Positions 27,012 through 35,278 of a stretch of 64,000 nt of DNA are shown here, in pieces. Below the pieces are notes generated by a model. That model was not told where the DNA came from. It did no database searches and worked only from the letters and a program-made list of their open reading frames with translations. The number at the start of each line of letters is the position of its first letter. Within the stretch, counting starts at the first letter, position 1. The translations under genes were made by a program, and so were the position numbers. Origin of the DNA: Propionispora hippei DSM 15287 (GTDB lineage: Bacteria > Bacillota > Negativicutes > Propionisporales > Propionisporaceae). The DNA lies in assembly GCF_900141835.1 (NCBI RefSeq), contig NZ_FQZD01000011.1, positions 1 through 64,000 on the forward strand. The letters run 5' to 3'.

Positions 27012-27154
27012 ATGAGTCAAAGAAGATGTCCGGTACCTCAACCCAGCCGGGAGCTACGGTGGCCGGTAGCAATATGCGCTTGACGCAGGGTGATCTCCGT
27101 GAGGTTCACTGGCACATAGGCGCTGAAGGGATATATGCTTTCCCGAACATATAG
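27012..27154 (+). pseudogene. Oxalate-decarboxylase-type cupin, broken
   Basis: A TATAAT box (26981-26986) and a GGAGG site precede an ATG that opens MSQRRCPVP and soon stops. One frame over, STQPGATVAGSNMRLTQGDL, then REVHWHIGAEGIYAFP, reads as the first cupin motif of oxalate decarboxylases (pattern GVNMRL...IRELHWH..AEW), ending in a stop at 27152-27154. The remaining roughly 300 residues are absent. This is an old deletion product whose promoter and start signals survive. Confidence 0.75.
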
Positions 27155-27164
27155 AACACTGAAG

Positions 27165-27200
27165 TGCCTCGCAGTTTGTAGGTGTGCTGCGAGGCAACTT
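27165..27200 (+). terminator. Hairpin terminator
   Basis: Ten-base perfect arms TGCCTCGCAG (27165-27174) and CTGCGAGGCA (27187-27196), with few T residues after. It follows the cupin relic. The 240 bp from here to the catalase gene show nothing I can name. Confidence 0.65.
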
Positions 27201-27438
27201 TATGATCATAAGCCTTCGGCTTTTGTCAGAAGGAACAAACTTGGCCTGACCTAGCCGTTTCGTGCCGGAAAGACCTGATCCGGTCAGAAAAGACTGTTCG
27301 GGGTGAAACTTGGCTGGCTATTTTGGCCCGAGACTGACGGTTTTAGAGTAGGCCTTTTAGCGGTGAATTTAGTCCTAAATAATTTTTGGTGGAATATAAT
27401 CAATCGTAACATAATTCATGATGGGAGGTGAAAAGAAT

Positions 27439-28890
27439 ATGGTCAAACGCTGTCTGACCAGTAATCAAGGGGCGCCCATCGTTGATGACCAGCATTCGCT
27501 AACCGTAGGTGAGCGGGGGCCAATTCTCCTTACAGATACCGTTTATCTTGAGAAGCTCGCCCAGTTCGACCGGGAAAGAATTCCGGAAAGAGCGTTTCAC
27601 GCAAAGGGAGCCGGAGCCTATGGTTACTTTGTTCCCTATAAATCATTTGCTTCTTTGACCAAGGCCTGCTTCCTTCAGGATACTGAAAAAGCGACGCCAG
27701 TTTTTGCCAGATTTTCGATAGCCGGTGGATCGCTGGGCGGTGCTGACACGGTACGTGATGTCCGCGGTTTTGCCGTGAAATTTTATACGGAAGAAGGTAA
27801 TTATGATCTTATCTGCAACCATATTCCGGTATTCCCGCTAAGAGATCCGCTGCAATTCACGGACTTTGTTCATGCCATTAAGCCGGACCCTATCGCCAAT
27901 ATCCGGGGCGGGCCGGTGGCGGCCAGCCGTTTCTGGGATTTCATGTCTTTAAGGCCGGAGTCGATGAACTTTCTTTTGTATTTATTCTCAGACCTTGGAA
28001 CTGTTAAAAGCTATAGGACCATCCAGGGGTTTGGCGTCAATACATACAAATGGGTCAATCTGTGCGGTGAAGAGGTGTATATCAGGTATTACTGGGAACC
28101 CTGCGCAGGTGTCGAATGCATCGACAGTAAGACAGCAGCTCAGCTTGCCGGCACGGATCCCGACGTGGCGAGCAGAGATTTGTTTGATACCATTGCCGCC
28201 GGGGATTGTGTTGAATTTGAAATGCGGATACAGGCAATAGAAGCTGAGCTTGAATGCGAGCAGCCGTTTGATATTCTGGACCCTACTCATATTTGGCCGG
28301 AGCACATGTATCCCTTAATTCCGGTAGGCAGAATGGTGTTGAATAAAAATCCCGAGAATTTTTTTGCCGAAGTCGAACAGTCGGCTTTTTCGCCGGCAGC
28401 TATTGTTCCGGGAATTACTTTTTCCAATGACCGAATATTGCAAGGGCGCATTTTCCCTTATGGTGACACCCAGCGATATCGTATAGGAACCAACTTTTTG
28501 GAACTCCCGGTGAATATGCCGAGAAATCCGGTTGACAACAAAATACAGGACGGACCCATGCGAAGCAGGTACAGTACAGATATTGCCAATTATTTGCCTA
28601 ATACCTTAAGCTGTGGCGCGCCGGCGGAGGCGCCTGAGAAAGGAAATCCCCCGCAAGAATGTATTTCAGGATGTGTGGGCCGGCAGGAACCGGCCGGCGA
28701 TGATTATTACCAGCCCGGGTATAAATATCGCAATATGCTGAGTGGAGAAAAAGAACATTTGGTGTCAAATATCATTGAAAGCTTGAGTCAGGCTTATGAG
28801 CCAATCCAAAGAAGAATGATCGAACATTTTATCCGAACCGATAACGAACTTGGCTGCAGAATTGCTCAGAGCTTAAATTTAATTCCATAA
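27439..28890 (+). CDS. katA: Haem catalase (monofunctional, small subunit)
   Basis: A 483-residue enzyme that dismutates hydrogen peroxide. The distal His54 (RAFHAKGAGAYGYF), Asn127 and proximal haem ligand Tyr341 (FPYGDTQRYRIG) are present. The Asn context is CNHIP where most catalases have GNNTP, a notable change beside the active site. The ATG at 27439 follows GGGAGGTG by 8 nt; the earlier ATG at 27418 lies in front of that site. In an anaerobe this is an oxygen-defence enzyme. Monocistronic with a terminator. Confidence 0.93.
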   Translation: MVKRCLTSNQGAPIVDDQHSLTVGERGPILLTDTVYLEKLAQFDRERIPERAFHAKGAGAYGYFVPYKSFASLTKACFLQDTEKATPVFARFSIAGGSLGGADTVRDVRGFAVKFYTEEGNYDLICNHIPVFPLRDPLQFTDFVHAIKPDPIANIRGGPVAASRFWDFMSLRPESMNFLLYLFSDLGTVKSYRTIQGFGVNTYKWVNLCGEEVYIRYYWEPCAGVECIDSKTAAQLAGTDPDVASRDLFDTIAAGDCVEFEMRIQAIEAELECEQPFDILDPTHIWPEHMYPLIPVGRMVLNKNPENFFAEVEQSAFSPAAIVPGITFSNDRILQGRIFPYGDTQRYRIGTNFLELPVNMPRNPVDNKIQDGPMRSRYSTDIANYLPNTLSCGAPAEAPEKGNPPQECISGCVGRQEPAGDDYYQPGYKYRNMLSGEKEHLVSNIIESLSQAYEPIQRRMIEHFIRTDNELGCRIAQSLNLIP

Positions 28891-28910
28891 ACCGCTTGCT
28901 AATCAATGTA

Positions 28911-28955
28911 AAATCCCTTGAAGCTTGTTACGGAAAACTTCAGGGGATTTTTACG
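28911..28955 (+). terminator. Terminator of the catalase gene
   Basis: Arms AAATCCCTTGAAG (28911-28923) and CTTCAGGGGATTT (28938-28950) with a G-T pair, then T residues. Confidence 0.85.
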
Positions 28956-29358
28956 TCCCTTGACTGCCGGAGACGGATTAAGTCATTTTTCTGTTTTGCC
29001 AATACTGAAAATCATTGTCTGGCGGGAATCGGTGCAGACGTATCGTTTAAACGCAGAAGCTAATTTGCAGAAACCGGCTTGAGACCACTTGCCTCTTTTA
29101 TTTTACCGGCCGGAATAATGGGCTTTATTGCTGCCTCTTCAGTGATATATAGCGCAAGAGCGTCATTCATGGAGTATATGTTCTGATAGTTTGGCACCCG
29201 CTCTAGTTTCTGTTTAACTGCAGAGGAATATAGAAAAATGATGTAAAAACAACCCCGGCGATTCCGAATGCGTTATTTAGTCATTGGCGCCAGTTCACCA
29301 GAGGAATCTTACTGCAGATGCTTGACGACATGTAGGTAGAGATAATATAATTAGAATT
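28956..29358. other. Intergenic stretch with a minus-strand relic
   Basis: No intact gene. On the minus strand, a frame from about 29264 to the TAG at 29060-29062 reads AVKQKLERVPNYQNIYSMND, then LYITEEAAIKPIIPAGKIKE, and continues to VSAN. It is protein-like but lacks a start codon and is closed upstream by TAA. I do not recognise it; a C-terminal gene relic is likely. Confidence 0.35.
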
Positions 29359-29370
29359 GTGTATATACAC
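29359..29370. promoter_or_regulatory. MarR operator, upstream copy
   Basis: The perfect 12-bp palindrome GTGTATATACAC lies 35 bp before the marR start. The same 12 bases recur at 29912-29923 behind the gene. Confidence 0.7.
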
Positions 29371-29404
29371 CAAATTATTGTTCGCATTATAGAAGGTGGC
29401 TGTT

Positions 29405-29848
29405 ATGAAGCGCATTAAAGAGGTTTATCCGAAACATCCCAGCCCGTGCAATTGTATGAATATACGCAGGGCTGCTCATGCGGTAACCCAATTTTACGAT
29501 GATGTACTGGCTCCAAGCGGACTGACTACGGCTCAGTTGGGATTACTGCGGCATCTTGAAGTGACGGAACATATTACTATGAGTGAATTGGCCCGAATCA
29601 TGCGTATTGACCGGACTACCCTAAGTCGGAATATGAAACCTTTAACCGATGCCGAACTGATCAATGTTAAACCGGGTAAAGATTCGCGGACCCGGGAGAT
29701 CATGCTGACGCAAAATGGTAAAGCTGCGATGTTAAGCGGCTGGATGCTCTGGAAAGAGGCGCAAAAGTCCATAGAAGAGTATATGGGGGAAGCGGATTTG
29801 GTGAAACTTACACAACTGCTGTCAAAGTTAGAAGCGCTTGTCCCTTAA
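29405..29848 (+). CDS. MarR-family transcriptional regulator
   Basis: A 147-residue winged-helix protein: GLTTAQLGLLRHLEVTEHIT, then MSELARIMRIDRTTLSRNMK form the DNA-binding core and SRTREIMLTQNGK the wing. Cys16 and Cys18 (PSPCNCMNIRRA) near the N-terminus could sense oxidants, as in some MarR proteins (inference). The ATG at 29405 follows AAGGTGG. Identical palindromes before and after the gene suggest it represses itself and the QueG-like gene downstream. Confidence 0.88.
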   Translation: MKRIKEVYPKHPSPCNCMNIRRAAHAVTQFYDDVLAPSGLTTAQLGLLRHLEVTEHITMSELARIMRIDRTTLSRNMKPLTDAELINVKPGKDSRTREIMLTQNGKAAMLSGWMLWKEAQKSIEEYMGEADLVKLTQLLSKLEALVP

Positions 29849-29900
29849 GCCAGACGTTATTTGATTGTAAAACATATAGGACTAAGCAGCAGCGGAAGCA

Positions 29901-29934
29901 GTCTCATATATGTGTATATACACGTATGCGAGAC
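29901..29934. promoter_or_regulatory. MarR operator, downstream copy in an extended palindrome
   Basis: GTGTATATACAC at 29912-29923 is the centre of a 34-bp imperfect palindrome whose ends are GTCTCATA and TGCGAGAC. It lies about 100 bp before the QueG-like gene. Confidence 0.7.
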
Positions 29935-30031
29935 TGTAACACCAGGGTAGAACGTACTCAAGAAAGCGTTTGGGGGACAGCAGACTTGGCGATAGTAACA
30001 AAAAATGTATTAACAGAAAGGGTGTTAGAAT

Positions 30032-31081
30032 ATGAACTCTTTAGCATTTCAAATCAAGAGCGCGGCACTGGAAGCGGGGTATGAAAAATGCGGCATTATT
30101 AAAATAGCGGCTATGGCCGGTTATGAAGAAAAACTGAACGAGCGAATGGAATATCTGCCGCAAACCAGACCCTTCTACGAACGTTTTAGAGGCTTTGCTC
30201 ATTTGCAAGACGTCTATCCCTGGGCGAAATCCATTGTTATTTGCGTGGAGCAATATGGAAAATACCAGGTGCCGGATCATCTGCAAGGGTTAGTCGGCAA
30301 AGCCTACTTATTTGACAGCAGAATAGATGAGCACGCCGCCGGATACCAGGCTAGCTTGCAATTTGAAGCAGCTATGCAGAAGATGGGGCTTAAAACGGAA
30401 ACAAAGCGAAAATTCGGCATTACGGGGGTTCGCTGGGCCGCAGTAAAAGCCGGGCTTGGCATAGTCCGCAGGAATAATTTTTTTTATACCGAATCCGGCT
30501 CGTGGGTCCATTTAGAAGCCTGGTTGATTGATCAGGAGCTGGAATTGATCGATACACCAACGGTAAGGGCCTGCCCTGAGCATTGTAACCGGTGCGTCAA
30601 AGCCTGCCCTACCGCTTCGTTATCAAAACCGTATACGATGAACCCGTTAGCCTGCATTTCTTTTCTTACCACCTTTGGCGGACGGGACCTGCCACGGGAA
30701 ACGTATAATGCTCAAATAGGGGGCTGGATTTATGGGTGCGATGCTTGCCAGGATGTTTGTCCGATGAATAAAAACCGCTGGGAAGCAAAGGAGGAATTCC
30801 CTTTCTTAGCGGAAATAAGCGAGCATATTTCCCTGGGAAAAATCCTTAGCATGGATTATGAGCTTCTTCAGCAAATACTGCCGGCCAAGTTTTTTTATAT
30901 CACAAAAGACGATGTCTGGAAGTGGAAAGTCAATGTGATTAACGCAATGGTAAACGAATATCAGGAAAAGTATAAAGAGGCTATTTACGCTGCATGTAAC
31001 GACAGTCACGCCAAGGTAAGGGAAATGGCGGAGTGGGCCGTTAAAAAACTAAAGCTGCCTTGTTATGCTTCAAACAGGTGA
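30032..31081 (+). CDS. QueG-like double [4Fe-4S] reductase
   Basis: A 349-residue protein related to epoxyqueuosine reductase and the reductive-dehalogenase fold. The ferredoxin motif CPEHCNRCVKACPT (about residues 187-200) and the second CDACQDVCPM (about 236-245) bind two clusters. A HEAT-like helix pair ends the protein (NDSHAKVREMAEWAVKKL). It is shorter than usual QueG, and the sequence before the clusters is divergent, so I would not assign the tRNA step. The MarR-type palindrome upstream points to an inducible redox role. Confidence 0.75.
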   Translation: MNSLAFQIKSAALEAGYEKCGIIKIAAMAGYEEKLNERMEYLPQTRPFYERFRGFAHLQDVYPWAKSIVICVEQYGKYQVPDHLQGLVGKAYLFDSRIDEHAAGYQASLQFEAAMQKMGLKTETKRKFGITGVRWAAVKAGLGIVRRNNFFYTESGSWVHLEAWLIDQELELIDTPTVRACPEHCNRCVKACPTASLSKPYTMNPLACISFLTTFGGRDLPRETYNAQIGGWIYGCDACQDVCPMNKNRWEAKEEFPFLAEISEHISLGKILSMDYELLQQILPAKFFYITKDDVWKWKVNVINAMVNEYQEKYKEAIYAACNDSHAKVREMAEWAVKKLKLPCYASNR

Positions 31082-31090
31082 GGATATTAA

Positions 31091-31127
31091 AATGACCGGA
31101 AAGCGCAGGGCGCTCCCGGTCATTTCT
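31091..31127. terminator. Bidirectional terminator
   Basis: Arms AATGACCGG (31091-31099) and CCGGTCATT (31116-31124), extended by a GCGC pair inside. It separates two convergent genes. Confidence 0.8.
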
Positions 31128-31133
31128 CATAGT

Positions 31134-31784
31134 TTATTCGTGTTCCGGCTCCTGATCGACAGGGATTGTATTTTCCGTAGCACCGAGGACCGGGAAATTC
31201 CAGCCGTATTTGATGCAGCACAGGCGAAGCCCGGTGGTAATCAGAAAGCTGAGATATAGGGGCAGCGGGCCGTCAAGATACATCTGGGAATAGTAAAAGG
31301 TCATGGCTCCCATGATGGTGGTGATGGCATATACTTCCTGGCGGAATACATAGGGAATTTCCTTCACAATCACATCACGGATAACGCTGCCGCCGATGCC
31401 GGTAATGACCGAAATGGTAGTAACAATAAATAAAGAGTCCAGATTGTGCTGCAGCGCCAGCTTGGCGCTAGTGGCGGTAAAGGCGCCCAAGCCGATAGCG
31501 TCAAATACCTGGATGGTATTTTTATATTGCTCCAGCCAGCGGTAGGTAAAAAATACAATCAAAGTGACTAGCGAACTGATAATAAAAAAGGTAGGGTCCC
31601 GGAAGGTTAACGGTGGTGTATTGCCGATGACAACGTCCCGCAGTATCCCGCCGCCAATGGCGGTGGTAATAGCCAGCACCAGTACGCCGAAGACATCCAG
31701 CCTTTTTTGTATTCCCGTTAGGGCACCGGAAACGGCAAAAGCCACGATGCCCATAATTTCAAATATAGTCCAAGCGGTTACCAA
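31134..31784 (-). CDS. TRIC/YicG-family cation channel protein
   Basis: A 216-residue membrane protein with seven segments built from two three-helix repeats (UPF0126). Each repeat carries its glycine motif: TAIGGGILRDVVIG (about residues 41-54) and TGIGGSVIRDVIV (about 128-140). Prokaryotic TRIC proteins form trimeric potassium-permeable channels. The acidic tail DQEPEHE is cytoplasmic. Monocistronic. Confidence 0.88.
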   Translation of the reverse strand: MVTAWTIFEIMGIVAFAVSGALTGIQKRLDVFGVLVLAITTAIGGGILRDVVIGNTPPLTFRDPTFFIISSLVTLIVFFTYRWLEQYKNTIQVFDAIGLGAFTATSAKLALQHNLDSLFIVTTISVITGIGGSVIRDVIVKEIPYVFRQEVYAITTIMGAMTFYYSQMYLDGPLPLYLSFLITTGLRLCCIKYGWNFPVLGATENTIPVDQEPEHE

Positions 31785-31860
31785 TGTTTCTTCCTCTTTT
31801 CATGCCTGTAATATGCCCAGTTCCTTGCGTCGCCTGCATACACAGATTATCTTACAGTCT

Positions 31861-31976
31861 TTTTCGTCCCATTTGGTTGTCGGCGTCTTACCTTGGTCCA
31901 ATATATGCGGCTACCGCCGTCTTGTGAGAGTGAAAAAGTCTATACAAGTTTATCCTATGCTTTCAAGCAACACAAA
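31861..31976. repeat. Interspersed inverted-repeat element, copy 1
   Basis: A diverged member of the element family described at 58385. It has the centre GGTTGTCGGCG, then a CTTACC block, a CCGCCGTCTTGT block and the TATGCTTTCAAG end. It adjoins copy 2 directly. Confidence 0.5.
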
Positions 31977-31980
31977 GTGC

Positions 31981-32077
31981 TAGTGGTCTGTCTACTCCAA
32001 CCGGCGCGTATCCTTCGCCTCGGCTGGCGAAAAAATCCCCATGATTCTTGTACGCTTTCAAGCAGTCAAACCATTAG
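31981..32077. repeat. Interspersed inverted-repeat element, copy 2 (internally deleted)
   Basis: Starts TAGTGGTCTGTCTACT, exactly as the full copy at 58385, and ends GCTTTCAAGCAGTCAAACCA. The core TCCTTCGCCTCGGCTGGCGA matches, but the left half of the centre is missing. Confidence 0.65.
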
Positions 32078-32109
32078 TTATTTTAACACAAATGCAAGCT
32101 GTGTGCTGC

Positions 32110-32142
32110 AAAAAAAAGAAAAAATGCCATTGCGGCATTTTC
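32110..32142 (-). terminator. Terminator of murI
   Basis: Arms AAAATGCC (32121-32128) and GGCATTTT (32134-32141). On the minus strand it is followed by a long T-run (the A-run at 32110-32117), so it ends the racemase transcript. Confidence 0.8.
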
Positions 32143-32187
32143 CTGATTCAGGGGAGATGGTGCTGTTGATTTCACCATGAAAGCGGG

Positions 32188-33030
32188 CTAAGGAAAAAGA
32201 TAATGCAGGCTTTGTTCTTGGCAGCCCCTTTGGGAAGTGGGAGACTGCAGATTATCGAGCATCTGCAGCCTTTCCAGTAAGCGGCCATATTGCTGCAATA
32301 GTTGGGGATCCTGCACTTTATTTCCCGACATATAGTAATCAACAGAACCGGTACCCTGCTGGAACTTGTTTGCTTTTTGCAAGGTCCGGGCGAGGTTTTC
32401 GGCTGTGCCCTTACCGCCGTCAATGATATCCACTTCGGGGGCAAAGATCGTTTTCATGGTGTCTTTATAGAAAGGGAAATGAGTACAGCCAAGAACAACC
32501 GTGCCATACTCTTCCAGCTTGTAGGGGGCTAATTGCGTCGTAAGATAGGGGCGCACCACGGTTTCATTAAATTCAAACCGTTCGGCAAATTCCACCAAAC
32601 CGGGCAGAGCCAGTCCGTCGACGATATGATCCTCGTCAAGCCTGGCGACCAGATTATTGAATTTTTCCTCCCGCAGGGTGAGGCGGGTCGTAAAGACCAG
32701 GACCCGACGGCCTTGTTCCTGACTTCTTAAGATAGCAGGCTTAACGGCCGGTTCAATACCGATGATGGGAAAATCATACTTTTCACGCAGCTCTTTAGCG
32801 GCAATGCTGGTAGCCGTATTGCAAGCGATAACCAGGGCCTTAATGCCCTGTCGCACTAAAAAATCCACCGCTTCAAATACATATTTTTTTACGTCTGTTT
32901 TTGATTTTTCGCCGTAGGGCACGTGTTGCGTATCGGCATAATATATGTAATCTTCCCTGGGCAGTAAGCGCAAGGCATGATACAGCACGGTCATACCGCC
33001 TATGCCAGAATCAAAAAAGCCTATCTTCAT
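32188..33030 (-). CDS. murI: Glutamate racemase
   Basis: A 280-residue cofactor-free racemase that makes D-glutamate for peptidoglycan. FFDSGIGGMTVL opens the protein. The two catalytic cysteines sit in IACNTATS (about residue 70) and LGCTHFP (about residue 182). The last roughly 30 residues are a polar tail beyond the usual end. Apparently monocistronic. Confidence 0.93.
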   Translation of the reverse strand: MKIGFFDSGIGGMTVLYHALRLLPREDYIYYADTQHVPYGEKSKTDVKKYVFEAVDFLVRQGIKALVIACNTATSIAAKELREKYDFPIIGIEPAVKPAILRSQEQGRRVLVFTTRLTLREEKFNNLVARLDEDHIVDGLALPGLVEFAERFEFNETVVRPYLTTQLAPYKLEEYGTVVLGCTHFPFYKDTMKTIFAPEVDIIDGGKGTAENLARTLQKANKFQQGTGSVDYYMSGNKVQDPQLLQQYGRLLERLQMLDNLQSPTSQRGCQEQSLHYLFP

Positions 33031-33329
33031 ATGTGTTTACCTCACTTGTTTATTCTAGGTATGCTTTCAAACCAACAGGTTGATCCCCTAGCAGGAGATT
33101 TTTGCGCCAGATAATTTTTAGGCAATAGTAGTTCCTATTCCTGAAATTTTTAATGAGATATGGTACAAAAATCGCCGGCAGTGAACAACCTTTTTTAAGG
33201 TGATTTTGCGCAATCTTATTTATATTATACCCTTCCAGCCTTTACCTGTCCAAATACAAAGACTATTATCATTATAACCAACAACGGTGGTGGATACAAT
33301 ATTTCCCAATGATTTATCAGTATCTTATC

Positions 33330-33465
33330 AGCCTTATACCAGTGAATACTGGCAGTCCATTTTCCGCAATGCCAGTTGTCGTCAGTTGGCATATTTACGG
33401 TATGCTTCTTTTCTTCGCCTGGTGTTCAAAAAATAGTCTTACCATGATCCTGCCCTATTAAGACT
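33330..33465. repeat. Interspersed inverted-repeat element, copy 3
   Basis: On the minus strand this aligns block by block with the copy at 45017-45171. AGTGAATACTGGCAG, CATTTTCCGCAA, AGTTGTCGTCAGT, GGCATA..TACGGTATGC and AAAAAATAGTC all have counterparts in the same order. It sits between divergent murI and the sigma-54 regulator gene. Confidence 0.7.
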
Positions 33466-33550
33466 GACGCGCACTGGCAGGAAAGCGCGGAAGCGCAGGC
33501 GAATAGTTTTACTATATTTGCGTCAAATGTACGGGAAGGTGGCAAGGGGT

Positions 33551-34999
33551 ATGAAAAAGAGCGGTTCCGGCATTGCCTATATTCAGCCGTTTGTCCAGGA
33601 ATATGCTGAGACTATCACCGACGTTTTAGAGATAGCCGTTACGATTATTGACGATCAGGGTGTCAGGATTGGCGGAACGGGTCTGCACGCCGCGAGCATT
33701 GGTCAACCGATTCCTGACGGAGCTTTTTTTCGTGAAGTACTGGCTACCGGCGAACCCGGTTTTATTCCCGGCACCGGTGACAATAGCGCCTGTAAAAACT
33801 GTACCACTGCTTTTTGCTGCCAGGAGCTTGCCACTATGGGTTTTCCGATCAAAAAGCACGGTCAGACCGTTGGGGTGATCGGCGTGATCGCCTTTACGGC
33901 CGGACAGCGGGATCGCTTAACGCGCAATTCGGCTAAATTTTTCGTTTTTCTGGGCCATATGAGCAGTCTGCTGGAAAGCAAGTTGTTTATGCTGGATGAC
34001 CAATGGCGGCTGCAGCATCAGGTACAGGAAGTGTTGGAAACAATAAATGGGAAGTATGTGTTCGGAGGGTTGCTGGGCCGCGATGCGACTTTCGTGCAAT
34101 TGCTGCAGAAGGCGCAGCAGGTGGCCATCAGCAATGCGACCGTTCTCATCCGGGGAGAAAGCGGCACCGGGAAGGAATTGCTGGCCAAGGCCATTCACGC
34201 GGAAAGCGGACGTAAGGACCAACCCTTTGTTGTAGTGAACTGCCCTTCCATACCGGAAAATTTATTCGAAAGTGAACTGTTCGGCTATGAGGCGGGTTCC
34301 TTTACCGGCGCCAGCAAAGGCGGCAAAAAAGGAAAGTTTGAGCTGGCGGATAAAGGTACGTTGTTTTTGGATGAAATCGGTGATTTGCCGCTGGCGTTGC
34401 AGCCAAAACTGCTGCGGGCTATTCAGGAGCGCTCGATTGAACGTATTGGCAGCACACAGCCGCTACCTGTCGATGTACGGATTATTGCCGCAACCAATCG
34501 GAATTTGGAAAAGATGATGCAAGAAGGCGGCTTTCGTGAAGATTTTTATTATCGCCTGAATGTTATTCCGCTGACGATTCCGCCCTTGCGCTCAAGACCG
34601 GCTGATATACCACTCTATCTTGACCATTTTTTGGAGAACTTTGCCCGGAAGCTGAACCGGGGTAACCTGCGGATTGAAGAAAGCCTGCGTCGCTGGCTGG
34701 TAAACTATCCGTGGCCCGGCAATATCCGCCAACTGGAACATGCCCTGGAATATATGGTAACTATGGCACGGGGAGAAATTCTGGCCTTACGGGAATTGCC
34801 GGCCAATTTGCTGGCTGATCAGGGTGAGCGCGGTTTTTCCGGTAGCTTGGAGGAACAACTGGCAGAATACGAAAAACAACTGCTCAGGACTTATGTTGCA
34901 CCGGGAGCTAGCCTGGCGGTTAAGAAAAAGGCGGCGGAGCAGCTAAAGATCAGTCTGGCTACTCTATATCGGAAATTAGATAAGTATCAGCTTCATTAG
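33551..34999 (+). CDS. Sigma-54-dependent activator with cysteine-rich sensor
   Basis: A 482-residue protein. Residues 1-150 are a GAF/PAS-like sensor holding a cysteine cluster, Cys81, Cys84, Cys89 and Cys90 (CKNCTTAFCC). The AAA+ domain has Walker A GESGTGKE (202-209) and the sigma-54 contact loop GSFTGA (249-254, Ser in place of the usual Ala). A Fis-type helix-turn-helix ends it. The ATG at 33551 has GAAGGTGG 8 nt upstream. The next gene, cysteine desulfidase, has a -24/-12 promoter, so this protein very likely activates it, perhaps sensing cysteine or sulfide through the cluster (inference). Confidence 0.88.
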   Translation: MKKSGSGIAYIQPFVQEYAETITDVLEIAVTIIDDQGVRIGGTGLHAASIGQPIPDGAFFREVLATGEPGFIPGTGDNSACKNCTTAFCCQELATMGFPIKKHGQTVGVIGVIAFTAGQRDRLTRNSAKFFVFLGHMSSLLESKLFMLDDQWRLQHQVQEVLETINGKYVFGGLLGRDATFVQLLQKAQQVAISNATVLIRGESGTGKELLAKAIHAESGRKDQPFVVVNCPSIPENLFESELFGYEAGSFTGASKGGKKGKFELADKGTLFLDEIGDLPLALQPKLLRAIQERSIERIGSTQPLPVDVRIIAATNRNLEKMMQEGGFREDFYYRLNVIPLTIPPLRSRPADIPLYLDHFLENFARKLNRGNLRIEESLRRWLVNYPWPGNIRQLEHALEYMVTMARGEILALRELPANLLADQGERGFSGSLEEQLAEYEKQLLRTYVAPGASLAVKKKAAEQLKISLATLYRKLDKYQLH

Positions 35000-35014
35000 A
35001 CTTGCGATTTCTCG

Positions 35015-35038
35015 ATAGTGAGAAATTATTCTCACTAT
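35015..35038. promoter_or_regulatory. Candidate enhancer (UAS) palindrome
   Basis: ATAGTGAGAA-N4-TTCTCACTAT, perfect 10-bp arms, about 190 bp before the -24/-12 promoter. There is no T-run, so it is not a terminator. The place and form suit an activator binding site. Confidence 0.6.
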
Positions 35039-35080
35039 TACAAACAGCCATTAAAGGGCTTCATATATAGCGTTATTCAG

Positions 35081-35118
35081 ACCGGTTTTCGCAGATTTGC
35101 GAAAATCGGTTAATTTTT
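35081..35118 (+). terminator. Terminator or second UAS before cyuA
   Basis: Inverted repeat with arms 35081-35093 and 35098-35110 (GGTTTTCGCA with TGCGAAAATC) followed by TTAATTTTTTT. The T-run favours a terminator for the regulator gene; the palindrome could also bind protein. Confidence 0.65.
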
Positions 35119-35210
35119 TTATCCAACGAGCCTGGACTGACTGTTTACTGATTGAAGTATTACCCGGGAAATAAAGGGTTCGACAAATTAGTAACTGTTT
35201 TTGTGAAATA

Positions 35211-35227
35211 TGGCATGCTTTTTGCTT
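35211..35227 (+). promoter_or_regulatory. Sigma-54 promoter of the cysteine desulfidase gene
   Basis: TGGCATG-N4-TTGCTT has GG at 35212-35213 and GC at 35224-35225, exactly 10 nt between, as sigma-54 requires. Transcription would start near 35237, about 40 nt before the start codon. Confidence 0.9.
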
Positions 35228-35278
35228 GTGAAAAGGGGAAATGATGCTTTGATTTTGATAAAGGAGTGGAAACATTTT

